Positions 1 to 5,797 of a DNA stretch of 5,823 nt are shown here, in pieces. Position 1 is the stretch's first letter, and each line of letters begins with the position of its first letter. A program made the translations under genes and the position numbers. A model generated the notes under the pieces. The model did not search any database. It had not been told where the DNA came from and saw only the letters and a list, made by a program, of their open reading frames with translations. Source of the stretch: Treponema sp. (GTDB taxonomy: Bacteria; Spirochaetota; Spirochaetia; Treponematales; Treponemataceae); NCBI GenBank assembly GCA_017622055.1, contig JAGARY010000355.1, positions 1 through 5,823 of the forward strand, given 5' to 3'.

Positions 1-30
1 CTTTTGTATGATAAGCGGTTTTTACAAAAG
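1..30. repeat. Inverted repeat downstream of the lipoprotein gene
   Basis: CTTTTGTA at 1-8 is perfectly matched by TACAAAAG at 23-30, with a 14-base spacer between them. It lies 26 bases beyond the stop codon of the minus-strand lipoprotein gene, where a terminator would be expected. The stem is AT-rich, and any T-tract on the minus strand would fall beyond the left edge, so termination cannot be confirmed. It may also extend out of the window. Confidence 0.35.
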
Positions 31-56
31 GATAAAATATATTGAAGTTCTAAGAA

Positions 57-1139
57 CTAGTAAGATTCGTTATCAGGAATAATATATACCAAATTATTTG
101 AATTAACTGCCTTAATTTTAGCTCGTCCAGTTTCTAGACTAACAGTATTTTTATTGATAAGTGTAGCGTTTATTGCTTTCTGTTTTATATAATTACATGC
201 TACATCATAACTTGGTTCGCTTACACCTGTTTCAATATCCCACCATAAGAATTTCGAATAGTTTCTTTTTGATACAGAGTCATAGTAATTTAACCCAGCC
301 TTGTTGTTGTGTAAATCCATTTCACTAGCTAGTCCATCATACTTTTCTCCTTGTTCGTGAGCTGTTGCAAAATCGCGAGCCCAAGCCATTTTTTCTCCTT
401 TCAATCCCCATCCTTCTTTAGCCATTACTATATTCCATATTGCATGTCTAAACGCATCTGATTTATCATCGGTATGCTCGCTATATTTCATGTATTGAGC
501 AGTAAGTCTATAAGCAGTTTCTTTCTGTGTTTTTATTGTTATAGCACTAAAAGGATGTTTTAAGCATGCTGCTACTTCACCTAAAGTAATCTTCTCACCA
601 CGAATATCGTAAGTATTATCATAAATACTTCTCTGAACTAAAATATCTGGATTTGACATTGCAACAATACTATTAATGGCTAGTGATGAAATTTCACTTT
701 GATAAATCAAAGTAATTGTCGACAAGTTTTCCAAAATTTCCTGTTTTGAAAGTTGAGGAAAATCGAACTGAATTTTTTCAATATCTATCTCTGAAGGAGT
801 TACTAATTCGGGGATATCAACTTTTGAACATATATCTGACAGAAGTTCTGTTAGTTGTTCCTGCTGTAAGATAATTTCATCATCTACAATAACTCTACCT
901 ATCTTTCTTTCTAATTTCTCACTTAATAGTGCAGAATATCCATCAACTGTTAATCCAATGTGATGGAGTTGAACTCCACTTGTTAAATTAACCTGTGTCG
1001 AATCTAAAAATTCAACAACATTTTTTTCATAAATCTCATTAGGAACTTTTGTATTTGTTTCTGATGAAGTAACAATATTATTACATCCCCATAAAACGAA
1101 ACTTGACATTACTAATGAATAAAAAACTTTTTTTTGCAT
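57..1139 (-). CDS. Putative lipoprotein with C-terminal DUF6973-like domain
   Basis: This gene encodes a 360-residue protein of unproven function. The N-terminus is a lipoprotein signal peptide: two lysines at 3-4, a hydrophobic stretch at 5-17, then L16-W17-G18-Cys19. Tryptophan at the -2 position is unusual for enterobacterial lipoboxes but fits the relaxed spirochaetal rule. Mature residues 20-200 are mixed-charge and unrecognised. Residues 228-286 hold the conserved-looking core: D-A-F-R-H232-A-I-W-N, then A-H261-E, then S-E273-M-D275-L-H277-N-N. From memory this pattern matches the DUF6973 family, found in secreted proteins and at the C-termini of some polymorphic toxins; the clustered His/Asp/Glu suggest, but do not prove, a metal site or hydrolase activity. 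The start is supported by GGAG (minus strand, 1150-1147) seven bases upstream. It is transcribed divergently from the oad operon, with no evident functional link. No immunity-like partner gene is visible. Confidence 0.72.
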   Translation of the reverse strand: MQKKVFYSLVMSSFVLWGCNNIVTSSETNTKVPNEIYEKNVVEFLDSTQVNLTSGVQLHHIGLTVDGYSALLSEKLERKIGRVIVDDEIILQQEQLTELLSDICSKVDIPELVTPSEIDIEKIQFDFPQLSKQEILENLSTITLIYQSEISSLAINSIVAMSNPDILVQRSIYDNTYDIRGEKITLGEVAACLKHPFSAITIKTQKETAYRLTAQYMKYSEHTDDKSDAFRHAIWNIVMAKEGWGLKGEKMAWARDFATAHEQGEKYDGLASEMDLHNNKAGLNYYDSVSKRNYSKFLWWDIETGVSEPSYDVACNYIKQKAINATLINKNTVSLETGRAKIKAVNSNNLVYIIPDNESY

Positions 1140-1171
1140 TTTTTTTCTCCGTTAATTAAATTTGATATTTT

Positions 1172-1200
1172 CTTATACCAAAAAGATAAATGTTATGCAA
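1172..1200 (-). promoter_or_regulatory. Candidate promoter for the lipoprotein gene
   Basis: Read on the minus strand, TTGCAT (1200-1195) is followed after 17 bases by TATAAG (1177-1172). The -10 is preceded by TGG, giving the extended -10 form TGnTATAAG, which can compensate for a weak -35. Transcription would begin about 25 bases before the lipoprotein ATG, leaving room for the GGAG ribosome binding site. Confidence 0.45.
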
Positions 1201-1386
1201 TATTTATTTGACAAAATGTTAAAAAATGTCTAATTAATGTGCTTATTTATTTGAAATACTTTTTATGTAATATAAATATGTTTAATTCAATATGAAAAAT
1301 AAGGTGAAAATTAATTTCTCATAACACAAATTGTAAAACTGTGTTTTTATTAAGTTGTTTTCCCATAACATAAGTGTTTTATTGGA

Positions 1387-1415
1387 TTGAATAAATCCTT
1401 ATTTTTAAATATAAT
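1387..1415 (+). promoter_or_regulatory. Candidate sigma70-type promoter of oadGAB
   Basis: TTGAAT (1387-1392) and a perfect TATAAT (1410-1415) are separated by the ideal 17 bases. Transcription would start near 1422, giving a leader of roughly 55 bases before the oadG ATG at 1478. A second candidate overlaps it: TTGACA (1417-1422), 15 bases, then TAAAAT (1438-1443), with a start near 1450. In background this AT-rich, TATAAT-like words arise easily, so the call is a best guess. Confidence 0.5.
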
Positions 1416-1468
1416 TTTGACATTATATTAAAATTTGTAAAATGGGAGAAAAATTCCGTTTTTCTTTT

Positions 1469-1473
1469 GGAGG
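1469..1473 (+). promoter_or_regulatory. Ribosome binding site fixing the oadG start
   Basis: GGAGG lies four bases before the ATG at 1478. The reading frame is also open from an upstream ATG at 1442, but that codon has no Shine-Dalgarno sequence and would add 12 residues (mostly polar and aromatic) not typical of OadG. The later start is therefore preferred. The spacing is short but the match is strong. Confidence 0.75.
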
Positions 1474-1477
1474 ATAT

Positions 1478-1738
1478 ATGACAATTTCAGAAATGCTTAG
1501 TCAAAGTGGATTATTGACTTTGCTTGGAATGTGTGTTGTATTCGGTTTTATTATCATATTAATTGGATGTATGAAGTTATTGCAAGTAACTGTTCGTGCA
1601 TTGAAACTTGATAAAGAAGAAACATCTAATGCAACAGCTAATAGTAGTCCTGCAGCTACTCAAGCTACATCAAGTCAGGACTTAAATGTAATTGCAGCAA
1701 TTGCAGCCGCAGTTCATGATAAAGAATTAAAATCATAA
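1478..1738 (+). CDS. oadG: Oxaloacetate decarboxylase gamma subunit (OadG)
   Basis: This 86-residue protein is the small membrane subunit of a sodium-pumping decarboxylase. In the known complexes OadG is anchored by one N-terminal helix beside OadB, and its soluble C-terminal tail holds OadA at the membrane. The sequence shows one hydrophobic helix at about 11-32, a short basic stretch (K33 onward), a flexible Asn/Ala/Ser/Thr linker at about 48-67, and a C-terminal helix V71-I-A-A-I-A-A-A-V79-H80 of the kind typical for OadG/MmdC-type tails. Klebsiella OadG binds zinc through its tail; only one His (H80) is seen here, so zinc binding is uncertain. It is the first gene of the operon, 17 bases before oadA, matching the usual G-A-B order. 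The family is weakly conserved, so the assignment leans on length, topology and neighbours. Confidence 0.88.
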   Translation: MTISEMLSQSGLLTLLGMCVVFGFIIILIGCMKLLQVTVRALKLDKEETSNATANSSPAATQATSSQDLNVIAAIAAAVHDKELKS

Positions 1739-1755
1739 AAAGGGGATATATAAAA

Positions 1756-4164
1756 ATGGCAAAAGTTGGAATTTCAGAACTTGCAATCCGTGACGCTCAC
1801 CAGAGTCTTCACGCTACTCGTATGACAACTGCAGATATGCTTCCTGCATGTCCTATGATTGATAAAATTGGTTACAAATTTGTAGAAGGTTGGGGTGGAG
1901 CAACTTATGACTCATGTATCCGCTTCTTAAACGAAGATCCATGGGATCGTCTTCGTAAACTTCACGCAGCAATGCCAAATTCAAAAATTATGATGTTGCT
2001 TCGTGCTCAAAACTTACTTGGATATCGTCACTATGCAGATGATGTTGTAGAAAAATTCGTAGAAACAGCTGCAAAAAACGGTATTGACTGTTTCCGTATT
2101 TTTGACGCTTGTAACGACCCAAGAAATATGGAATGTGCTACAAAAGCTGCTAAAAAAACAGGAAAACACGTTCAAATGGCAATTTCTTATGCAGTAACAC
2201 CATTCCACACAGTAGATAAATATGCAGAACTTGCAAAAACTTATGCAGAATTCGGTGCAGATTCAATCTGTATTAAAGATATGTCTGGTCTTTTAAAACC
2301 ATTTGATGCTTATGATTTAGTAAAAGCAATCAAAGCAAAAGTAGATTTACCAGTAGAAATTCACACACACTCAACAACAGGTCTTTCTGTTGCAACATTG
2401 TTAAAAGGTGCAGAAGCTGGTGCTGACTGGCTTGATACAGCAATTTCTTCTATGTCTATGGGTACATCTCACTCACCAACAGAAACAATTGTAGAAATGC
2501 TCAAAGGTACAGACATGGATACAGGTCTTGATACAGCAGCATTGCTTGAAGTTGCAGCATATTTCCGCGAAGTTCGTAAACACTATTCATCACTTGAATC
2601 TTCATTCTTAGGTGCAGATACACGTATTCTCCTTTCACAAGTTCCAGGTGGAATGCTTTCTAATCTTGAAAGCCAACTTAAACAACTTGGTGCAGGAGAC
2701 AAAATGGACGAAGTTCTTGCAGAATTGCCAAAAGTTCACAAAGATGCAGGTTATGTCCCATTAGTAACACCAACATCACAAATTGTTGGTACACAAGCTG
2801 TATTTAACGTAGTTCAAGGTCGTTATAACATGATGACTCAAGACTTTAGAAACCTTTTAGTAGGAAAATTCGGTGCTTTGCCAACAGATGCAAATCCAGA
2901 ATTAGTAAAAAAAGCTCTTGAACAAAACAAAATGGATCAAGTTGTTACTTGCCGCCCTGCTGACCTTATTGAACCAGAATGGGACAAAATGGTTGCAGAA
3001 TCAAAAGCTAACGGTGGAGACGGTTCAGACGAAGATGCATTAACTTATGCAATGTTCCCTAACGTAGCTCCAAAATTCTTTGCAGAAAGAGCAAAAGGTC
3101 CAGTTGATGCTGCAAGCACATTTGCTAAAAAAGAAACTCCAGCTGCTGCTGCAAAAGAAAACAAAGGTGGTTCATATACAATCAATGTAAATGGAACAGC
3201 TTACAATGTTACAACAGGTCCTGCTGGGGATAACATGAGCGTAAACGTAAACGGAACAGCTTATAATGTAACATTCGGTGCTGCAGGTGCTGCTCCTGTA
3301 GTAAACGCTGCACCTGTTGCTGCTCCAGCTGCTACAACAACAGTTGTAACTGGTGGAACAGATATTAAAGCTCCTGTTGCTGGAACATTATTACGCCACG
3401 CAGTTTCTGAAGGTGCAAATGTTAAAAAAGGTGATACAGTAATCATCGTTGAATCTATGAAAATGGAACTTGAAGTAAAAGCTCCTGCAGATGGAAAAAT
3501 TTCATTTACAGTTCAACCAGGAACACAAATCACAGCAGATCAAGTAATTGCTTCTTTAGGCGGAACTGTTGTAGTTCAACAAGCAGCTCCAGTTGCAGCA
3601 CCTGCTACTCCTGCTGCAAGTGCTGCCCCAGCTGCTGCTCCAGTAGTATCAGGTGGAACAGATGTAAAAGCTCCTGTTGCTGGAACTTTGCTTAAACATG
3701 TTGTAGCTAACGGTGCATCTGTTAAAAAAGGTGATACAGTAATTATGGTAGAATCAATGAAAATGGAACTTGAAGTAAAAGCTCCTGCTGATGGAACAAT
3801 CAACTTTACAGTTCAACCAGGTTCTCAAATTGCTGCAGACCAAGTAATTGCTACAATTGGTGGTTCTGTTGCACAATCAGCTCCAGTTGCCGCTCCTGTT
3901 GCTCCTGCACAACCTGCAGCTCCAGTTCAAGCTGCTCCTGCAGCCTCTGTAGGTGGAACACCTGTAAAAGCTCCTGTTGCTGGAACTTTATTAAAATATG
4001 TTGTTTCAGAAGGTGCATCTGTAAACGCAGATACAACAATCATTATGATTGAATCAATGAAAATGGAACTTGAAGTAAAAGCTGGTAAAGCTGGTAAAGT
4101 TCATTTTGTTGCTCAACCAGGAAGTCAAATCTCTCAAGATATGACATTGGCTGAAATTCAATAA
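1756..4164 (+). CDS. oadA: Oxaloacetate decarboxylase alpha subunit with three biotinyl domains
   Basis: OadA is the cytoplasmic carboxyltransferase: it takes the carboxyl group from oxaloacetate, leaves pyruvate, and loads biotin on its own arm for OadB to decarboxylate. Residues about 5-265 form the TIM-barrel domain, with R12-D13-A-H-Q-S, K174 in I-K-D-M-S-G, and H203-T-H205; these correspond to Asp17, Lys178, His207 and His209 of Vibrio OadA. The run S-M-S-M near 232-235 followed by T-S-H-S-P-T-E is OAD-like. Residues about 266-460 match the conserved PYC/OADA domain (Q-V-P-G-G-M at 295-300). A duplicated beta module (476-509) follows, then three biotinyl domains at about 533-603, 633-703 and 733-802, each with E-S-M-K-M; the biotinylated lysines are K569, K669 and K769, joined by Ala/Pro/Val linkers. 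Usual OadA proteins are near 600 residues with a single biotinyl domain, so this one is about 200 longer. AGGGG (1741-1745) sits ten bases before the ATG. A pyruvate carboxylase subunit B role is less likely because oadG and oadB flank it. Confidence 0.95.
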   Translation: MAKVGISELAIRDAHQSLHATRMTTADMLPACPMIDKIGYKFVEGWGGATYDSCIRFLNEDPWDRLRKLHAAMPNSKIMMLLRAQNLLGYRHYADDVVEKFVETAAKNGIDCFRIFDACNDPRNMECATKAAKKTGKHVQMAISYAVTPFHTVDKYAELAKTYAEFGADSICIKDMSGLLKPFDAYDLVKAIKAKVDLPVEIHTHSTTGLSVATLLKGAEAGADWLDTAISSMSMGTSHSPTETIVEMLKGTDMDTGLDTAALLEVAAYFREVRKHYSSLESSFLGADTRILLSQVPGGMLSNLESQLKQLGAGDKMDEVLAELPKVHKDAGYVPLVTPTSQIVGTQAVFNVVQGRYNMMTQDFRNLLVGKFGALPTDANPELVKKALEQNKMDQVVTCRPADLIEPEWDKMVAESKANGGDGSDEDALTYAMFPNVAPKFFAERAKGPVDAASTFAKKETPAAAAKENKGGSYTINVNGTAYNVTTGPAGDNMSVNVNGTAYNVTFGAAGAAPVVNAAPVAAPAATTTVVTGGTDIKAPVAGTLLRHAVSEGANVKKGDTVIIVESMKMELEVKAPADGKISFTVQPGTQITADQVIASLGGTVVVQQAAPVAAPATPAASAAPAAAPVVSGGTDVKAPVAGTLLKHVVANGASVKKGDTVIMVESMKMELEVKAPADGTINFTVQPGSQIAADQVIATIGGSVAQSAPVAAPVAPAQPAAPVQAAPAASVGGTPVKAPVAGTLLKYVVSEGASVNADTTIIMIESMKMELEVKAGKAGKVHFVAQPGSQISQDMTLAEIQ
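3181..3300 (+). repeat. 60-bp imperfect duplication inside oadA
   Basis: The block starting at 3181 is repeated from 3241 with a 60-base period; similarity is strongest over the first 39 or so bases. It encodes two copies of N-V-N-G-T-A-Y-N-V-T (477-486 and 497-506). Single-arm OadA proteins usually have one such beta segment just before the Ala/Pro linker, so one copy is extra. The two copies differ at several third codon positions, so the duplication is not brand new. Confidence 0.85.
3352..4164 (+). repeat. Three in-frame 300-bp tandem units encoding biotinyl domains
   Basis: Units begin at 3352, 3652 and 3952, each with the word GGTGGAACA; the third is cut short by the stop codon after 213 bases. 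Each full unit is one biotinyl domain plus its Ala/Pro linker, and both linkers have the same length, so the period is exactly 300 bases. A 27-base stretch around the biotin lysine is identical in all three copies (3457-3483, 3757-3783, 4057-4083). By hand count the first two domains share 58 of 71 residues and the second and third share 45 of 70. The copies differ enough that an assembly artefact is unlikely. Confidence 0.95.
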
Positions 4165-4192
4165 TATAAAGTTTTAGAATTAGGAAATTATT

Positions 4193-5638
4193 ATGAATGA
4201 TTTATTAAAAAAATCTAATGATAAAATTAAAGCATTAAAAATTTGTGCAATTATGTGTTTAATTGCCACTGTGCTTTCTTTGGCTGGATGTGGAGCTACA
4301 AAAAATAATTCTTCATCATCAGCAAAAGGTGCTGGTAGTATTGTAATTAAAGGTTCTGAAGGAATTAAACCAATTTCTGTTTCTAGTTTCTTTACTAATG
4401 TTGCAAAGAATACTGGTATTTACAAGATGATTCACAATCCTACTCCAGCAGAAATTGCAGAAGAAGAAGCTGTAAAACACAGAATTGAAGAAGAAAAAGA
4501 AAAACAAGCTTTGCAAGCTGCAGAAGATTTAAGAAATAATCCAATTCCTGGTTGGCAACGCTTAATTATGCTTGCAATTGGTTTCTTAATTGTATACCTT
4601 GGTGCAGCAAAAGGTTTTGAACCATTACTTTTAATTCCAATTGGATTTGGTACAATTCTTGTAAATATTCCTGGTGCTGGAATGGGAAGTGCTCCAGACG
4701 GAATGCTTCACATTATTTATAGTGCAGGTGTTGGAAACGAATTTTTCCCAATGCTCATCTTTATGGGAATTGGTGCAATGACAGACTTTGGTCCATTAAT
4801 TGCTAATCCAAAAACAGCTTTACTTGGTGGAGCTGCTCAATTAGGTGTATTTGCTACATTGTTTGGTGTTGCTTTAATGAACTATATTCCTGGAATTGAC
4901 TACAACTTAAAACAAGCTTGTGCAATTGCTATTATTGGTGGTGCAGATGGTCCTACATCAATTTATGTATCTGGAAAATTAGCTCCAGAATTAATGGCTG
5001 TAATTGCTGTTGCAGCATATTCTTATATGGCTTTAGTTCCAATGATTCAGCCACCAATTATGAAGTTGCTTACTTCTAAAAAAGAACGCTGTATCAAAAT
5101 GAAACAACTTCGTGTTGTATCAAAAACAGAAAAGATTTTGTTCCCATTACTTCTTTTAGTTGTAACAATTTTATTGTTGCCTCCTGCTGCTCCATTAATT
5201 GGTATGCTTGCATTTGGTAACTTTATTAAAGAAATTGGTTGTGTTCAACGTCTTTCAAAAACTGTAGAAAACGAAATGATGAACATTGTTTCAATTTTGC
5301 TTTCTTTAGGTGTTGGTTCTCAAATGACTCCAGAAAAAATCATGAATTTCAATTCAATCGGAATTATTATTCTTGGTTTACTTGCATTTACAATTGCTAC
5401 AACTGGTGGATTGCTCATGGCAAAATTGATGAACCTTTTCTTAAAAGAAAAAATCAACCCACTTATTGGTTCAGCTGGCGTTTCTGCTGTTCCAATGGCA
5501 GCTCGTGTTGCAAACAAAGTTGGTATGGAAGAAGATCCTTCTAACTTCTTGTTAATGCATGCTATGGGACCAAACGTTTCTGGTGTAATTGGTACAGCTA
5601 TTGCAGCCGGTGTATTTATTTCTACTTATGGTATGTAA
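4193..5638 (+). CDS. oadB: Oxaloacetate decarboxylase beta subunit (OadB) with extended N-terminus
   Basis: OadB is the integral membrane subunit that decarboxylates carboxybiotin and moves Na+ outward. From residue 119 the protein follows the family closely: a first helix at about 121-138, K-G-F-E-P at 140-144, I-P-I-G-F-G at 148-153, G-G-A-D252-G-P-T, and N422-P-L-I-G426-S-A-G-V-S431 followed by R438. These match Klebsiella Asp203, Asn373, Gly377, Ser382 and Arg389, which are implicated in sodium and proton handling. The C-terminal H-A-M-G-P-N-V-S-G motif is intact. Length is 481 residues against about 430 usually. The excess lies at the front: a lipoprotein-like leader (K11 to L30-A-G-Cys33, then a Ser/Asn-rich stretch) and a charged helical segment at about 82-116. 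AGGA (4182-4185) lies seven bases before the ATG; a shorter start at Met79 has no ribosome binding site. It is the last gene of the operon, 28 bases after oadA. Confidence 0.94.
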   Translation: MNDLLKKSNDKIKALKICAIMCLIATVLSLAGCGATKNNSSSSAKGAGSIVIKGSEGIKPISVSSFFTNVAKNTGIYKMIHNPTPAEIAEEEAVKHRIEEEKEKQALQAAEDLRNNPIPGWQRLIMLAIGFLIVYLGAAKGFEPLLLIPIGFGTILVNIPGAGMGSAPDGMLHIIYSAGVGNEFFPMLIFMGIGAMTDFGPLIANPKTALLGGAAQLGVFATLFGVALMNYIPGIDYNLKQACAIAIIGGADGPTSIYVSGKLAPELMAVIAVAAYSYMALVPMIQPPIMKLLTSKKERCIKMKQLRVVSKTEKILFPLLLLVVTILLLPPAAPLIGMLAFGNFIKEIGCVQRLSKTVENEMMNIVSILLSLGVGSQMTPEKIMNFNSIGIIILGLLAFTIATTGGLLMAKLMNLFLKEKINPLIGSAGVSAVPMAARVANKVGMEEDPSNFLLMHAMGPNVSGVIGTAIAAGVFISTYGM

Positions 5639-5656
5639 TTCTTACAATCAATAAAT

Positions 5657-5705
5657 ACGTCCGGTCAAGGCACGCTTTGCTCAAGGCCTTGACTCGGCCG
5701 TTTTT
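5657..5705 (+). terminator. Intrinsic terminator of the oad operon
   Basis: A strong GC-rich hairpin begins 18 bases after the oadB stop. The core is GTCAAGGC (5664-5671) paired with GCCTTGAC (5686-5693), extended by CCG (5661-5663) with CGG (5695-5697) across a one-base bulge, and by ACG (5657-5659) with CGT (5699-5701) across a mismatch. It runs straight into TTTTT (5701-5705). The high GC content stands out from the surrounding sequence, and TCAAGGC also occurs twice in direct orientation (5665 and 5681). Confidence 0.8.
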
Positions 5706-5727
5706 AGGGTTTGTATAAAACCCTAAA
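5703..5727. repeat. Second hairpin between the two terminators
   Basis: TTTAGGGTTT (5703-5712) and AAACCCTAAA (5718-5727) form a perfect 10-bp stem with a 5-base loop. It shares three T residues with the tail of the preceding terminator and is not followed by a T-tract on the plus strand. On the minus strand it would run into AAAAACGG, so it is not a clear terminator in that direction either. It may be an RNA 3'-end stabiliser or a decayed terminator. Confidence 0.55.
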
Positions 5728-5732
5728 TAAAC

Positions 5733-5775
5733 AAAAAAAAGGCACAGATTTTCAAAAATCTGTGCCTTTTTTTTT
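5733..5775. terminator. Bidirectional intrinsic terminator
   Basis: GGCACAGATTTT (5741-5752) pairs perfectly with AAAATCTGTGCC (5755-5766). The stem is flanked by eight A residues (5733-5740) on the left and nine T residues (5767-5775) on the right. It therefore has the form of an intrinsic terminator on both strands. It would back up the terminator after oadB and could stop any minus-strand transcript entering from the right. Confidence 0.85.
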
Positions 5776-5797
5776 GTATAAAAATATAATATTGCTA

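Larger units (their letters stand above)
1140..1477. other. AT-rich divergent intergenic region
   Basis: This 338-base gap between the lipoprotein gene and oadG contains no convincing coding sequence. It is very AT-rich and holds one promoter candidate in each direction (listed separately) plus the ribosome binding sites of both genes. A weak dyad, AACACA at 1323-1328 with TGTGTT at 1340-1345, and a loose repetition of the words ATAACA and GTGTTTT between 1318 and 1383 could be operator-like. They are short enough to be chance in such composition. No riboswitch or tRNA fold was recognised. Confidence 0.6.

Noticed and set aside
46..58. Perfect 13-base palindrome AGTTCTAAGAACT overlapping the lipoprotein stop codon
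   Set aside because: The arms are only six bases around a single central base and it partly lies in coding sequence. Such words are expected by chance, and it is too short for a terminator.
1208..1236. TTGACA at 1208-1213 as the -35 of an oad promoter
   Set aside because: Seventeen bases later the sequence is TAATTA, a poor -10, and the start would lie more than 200 bases before oadG. The pair at 1387-1415 is better.
1442..1477. Upstream ATG at 1442 as the oadG start
   Set aside because: There is no ribosome binding site before it, while GGAGG stands just before the ATG at 1478 and the shorter protein fits the family length.
3261..4039. Minus-strand open frames opposite the biotinyl array
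   Set aside because: They are Val/Ala/Thr- or Leu/Gln-rich mirrors of the Ala/Pro codons of oadA, lack ribosome binding sites and resemble no protein family.
3352..4164. Tandem units as an assembly or sequencing artefact
   Set aside because: The units differ at many positions, including amino acid changes, and the frame stays open through all three, which a false duplication would not produce.
5239..5544. A 101-codon plus-strand frame within oadB
   Set aside because: It overlaps the conserved sodium-site region of oadB in another frame, and its Cys/Phe/Trp-rich product looks like an out-of-frame translation.
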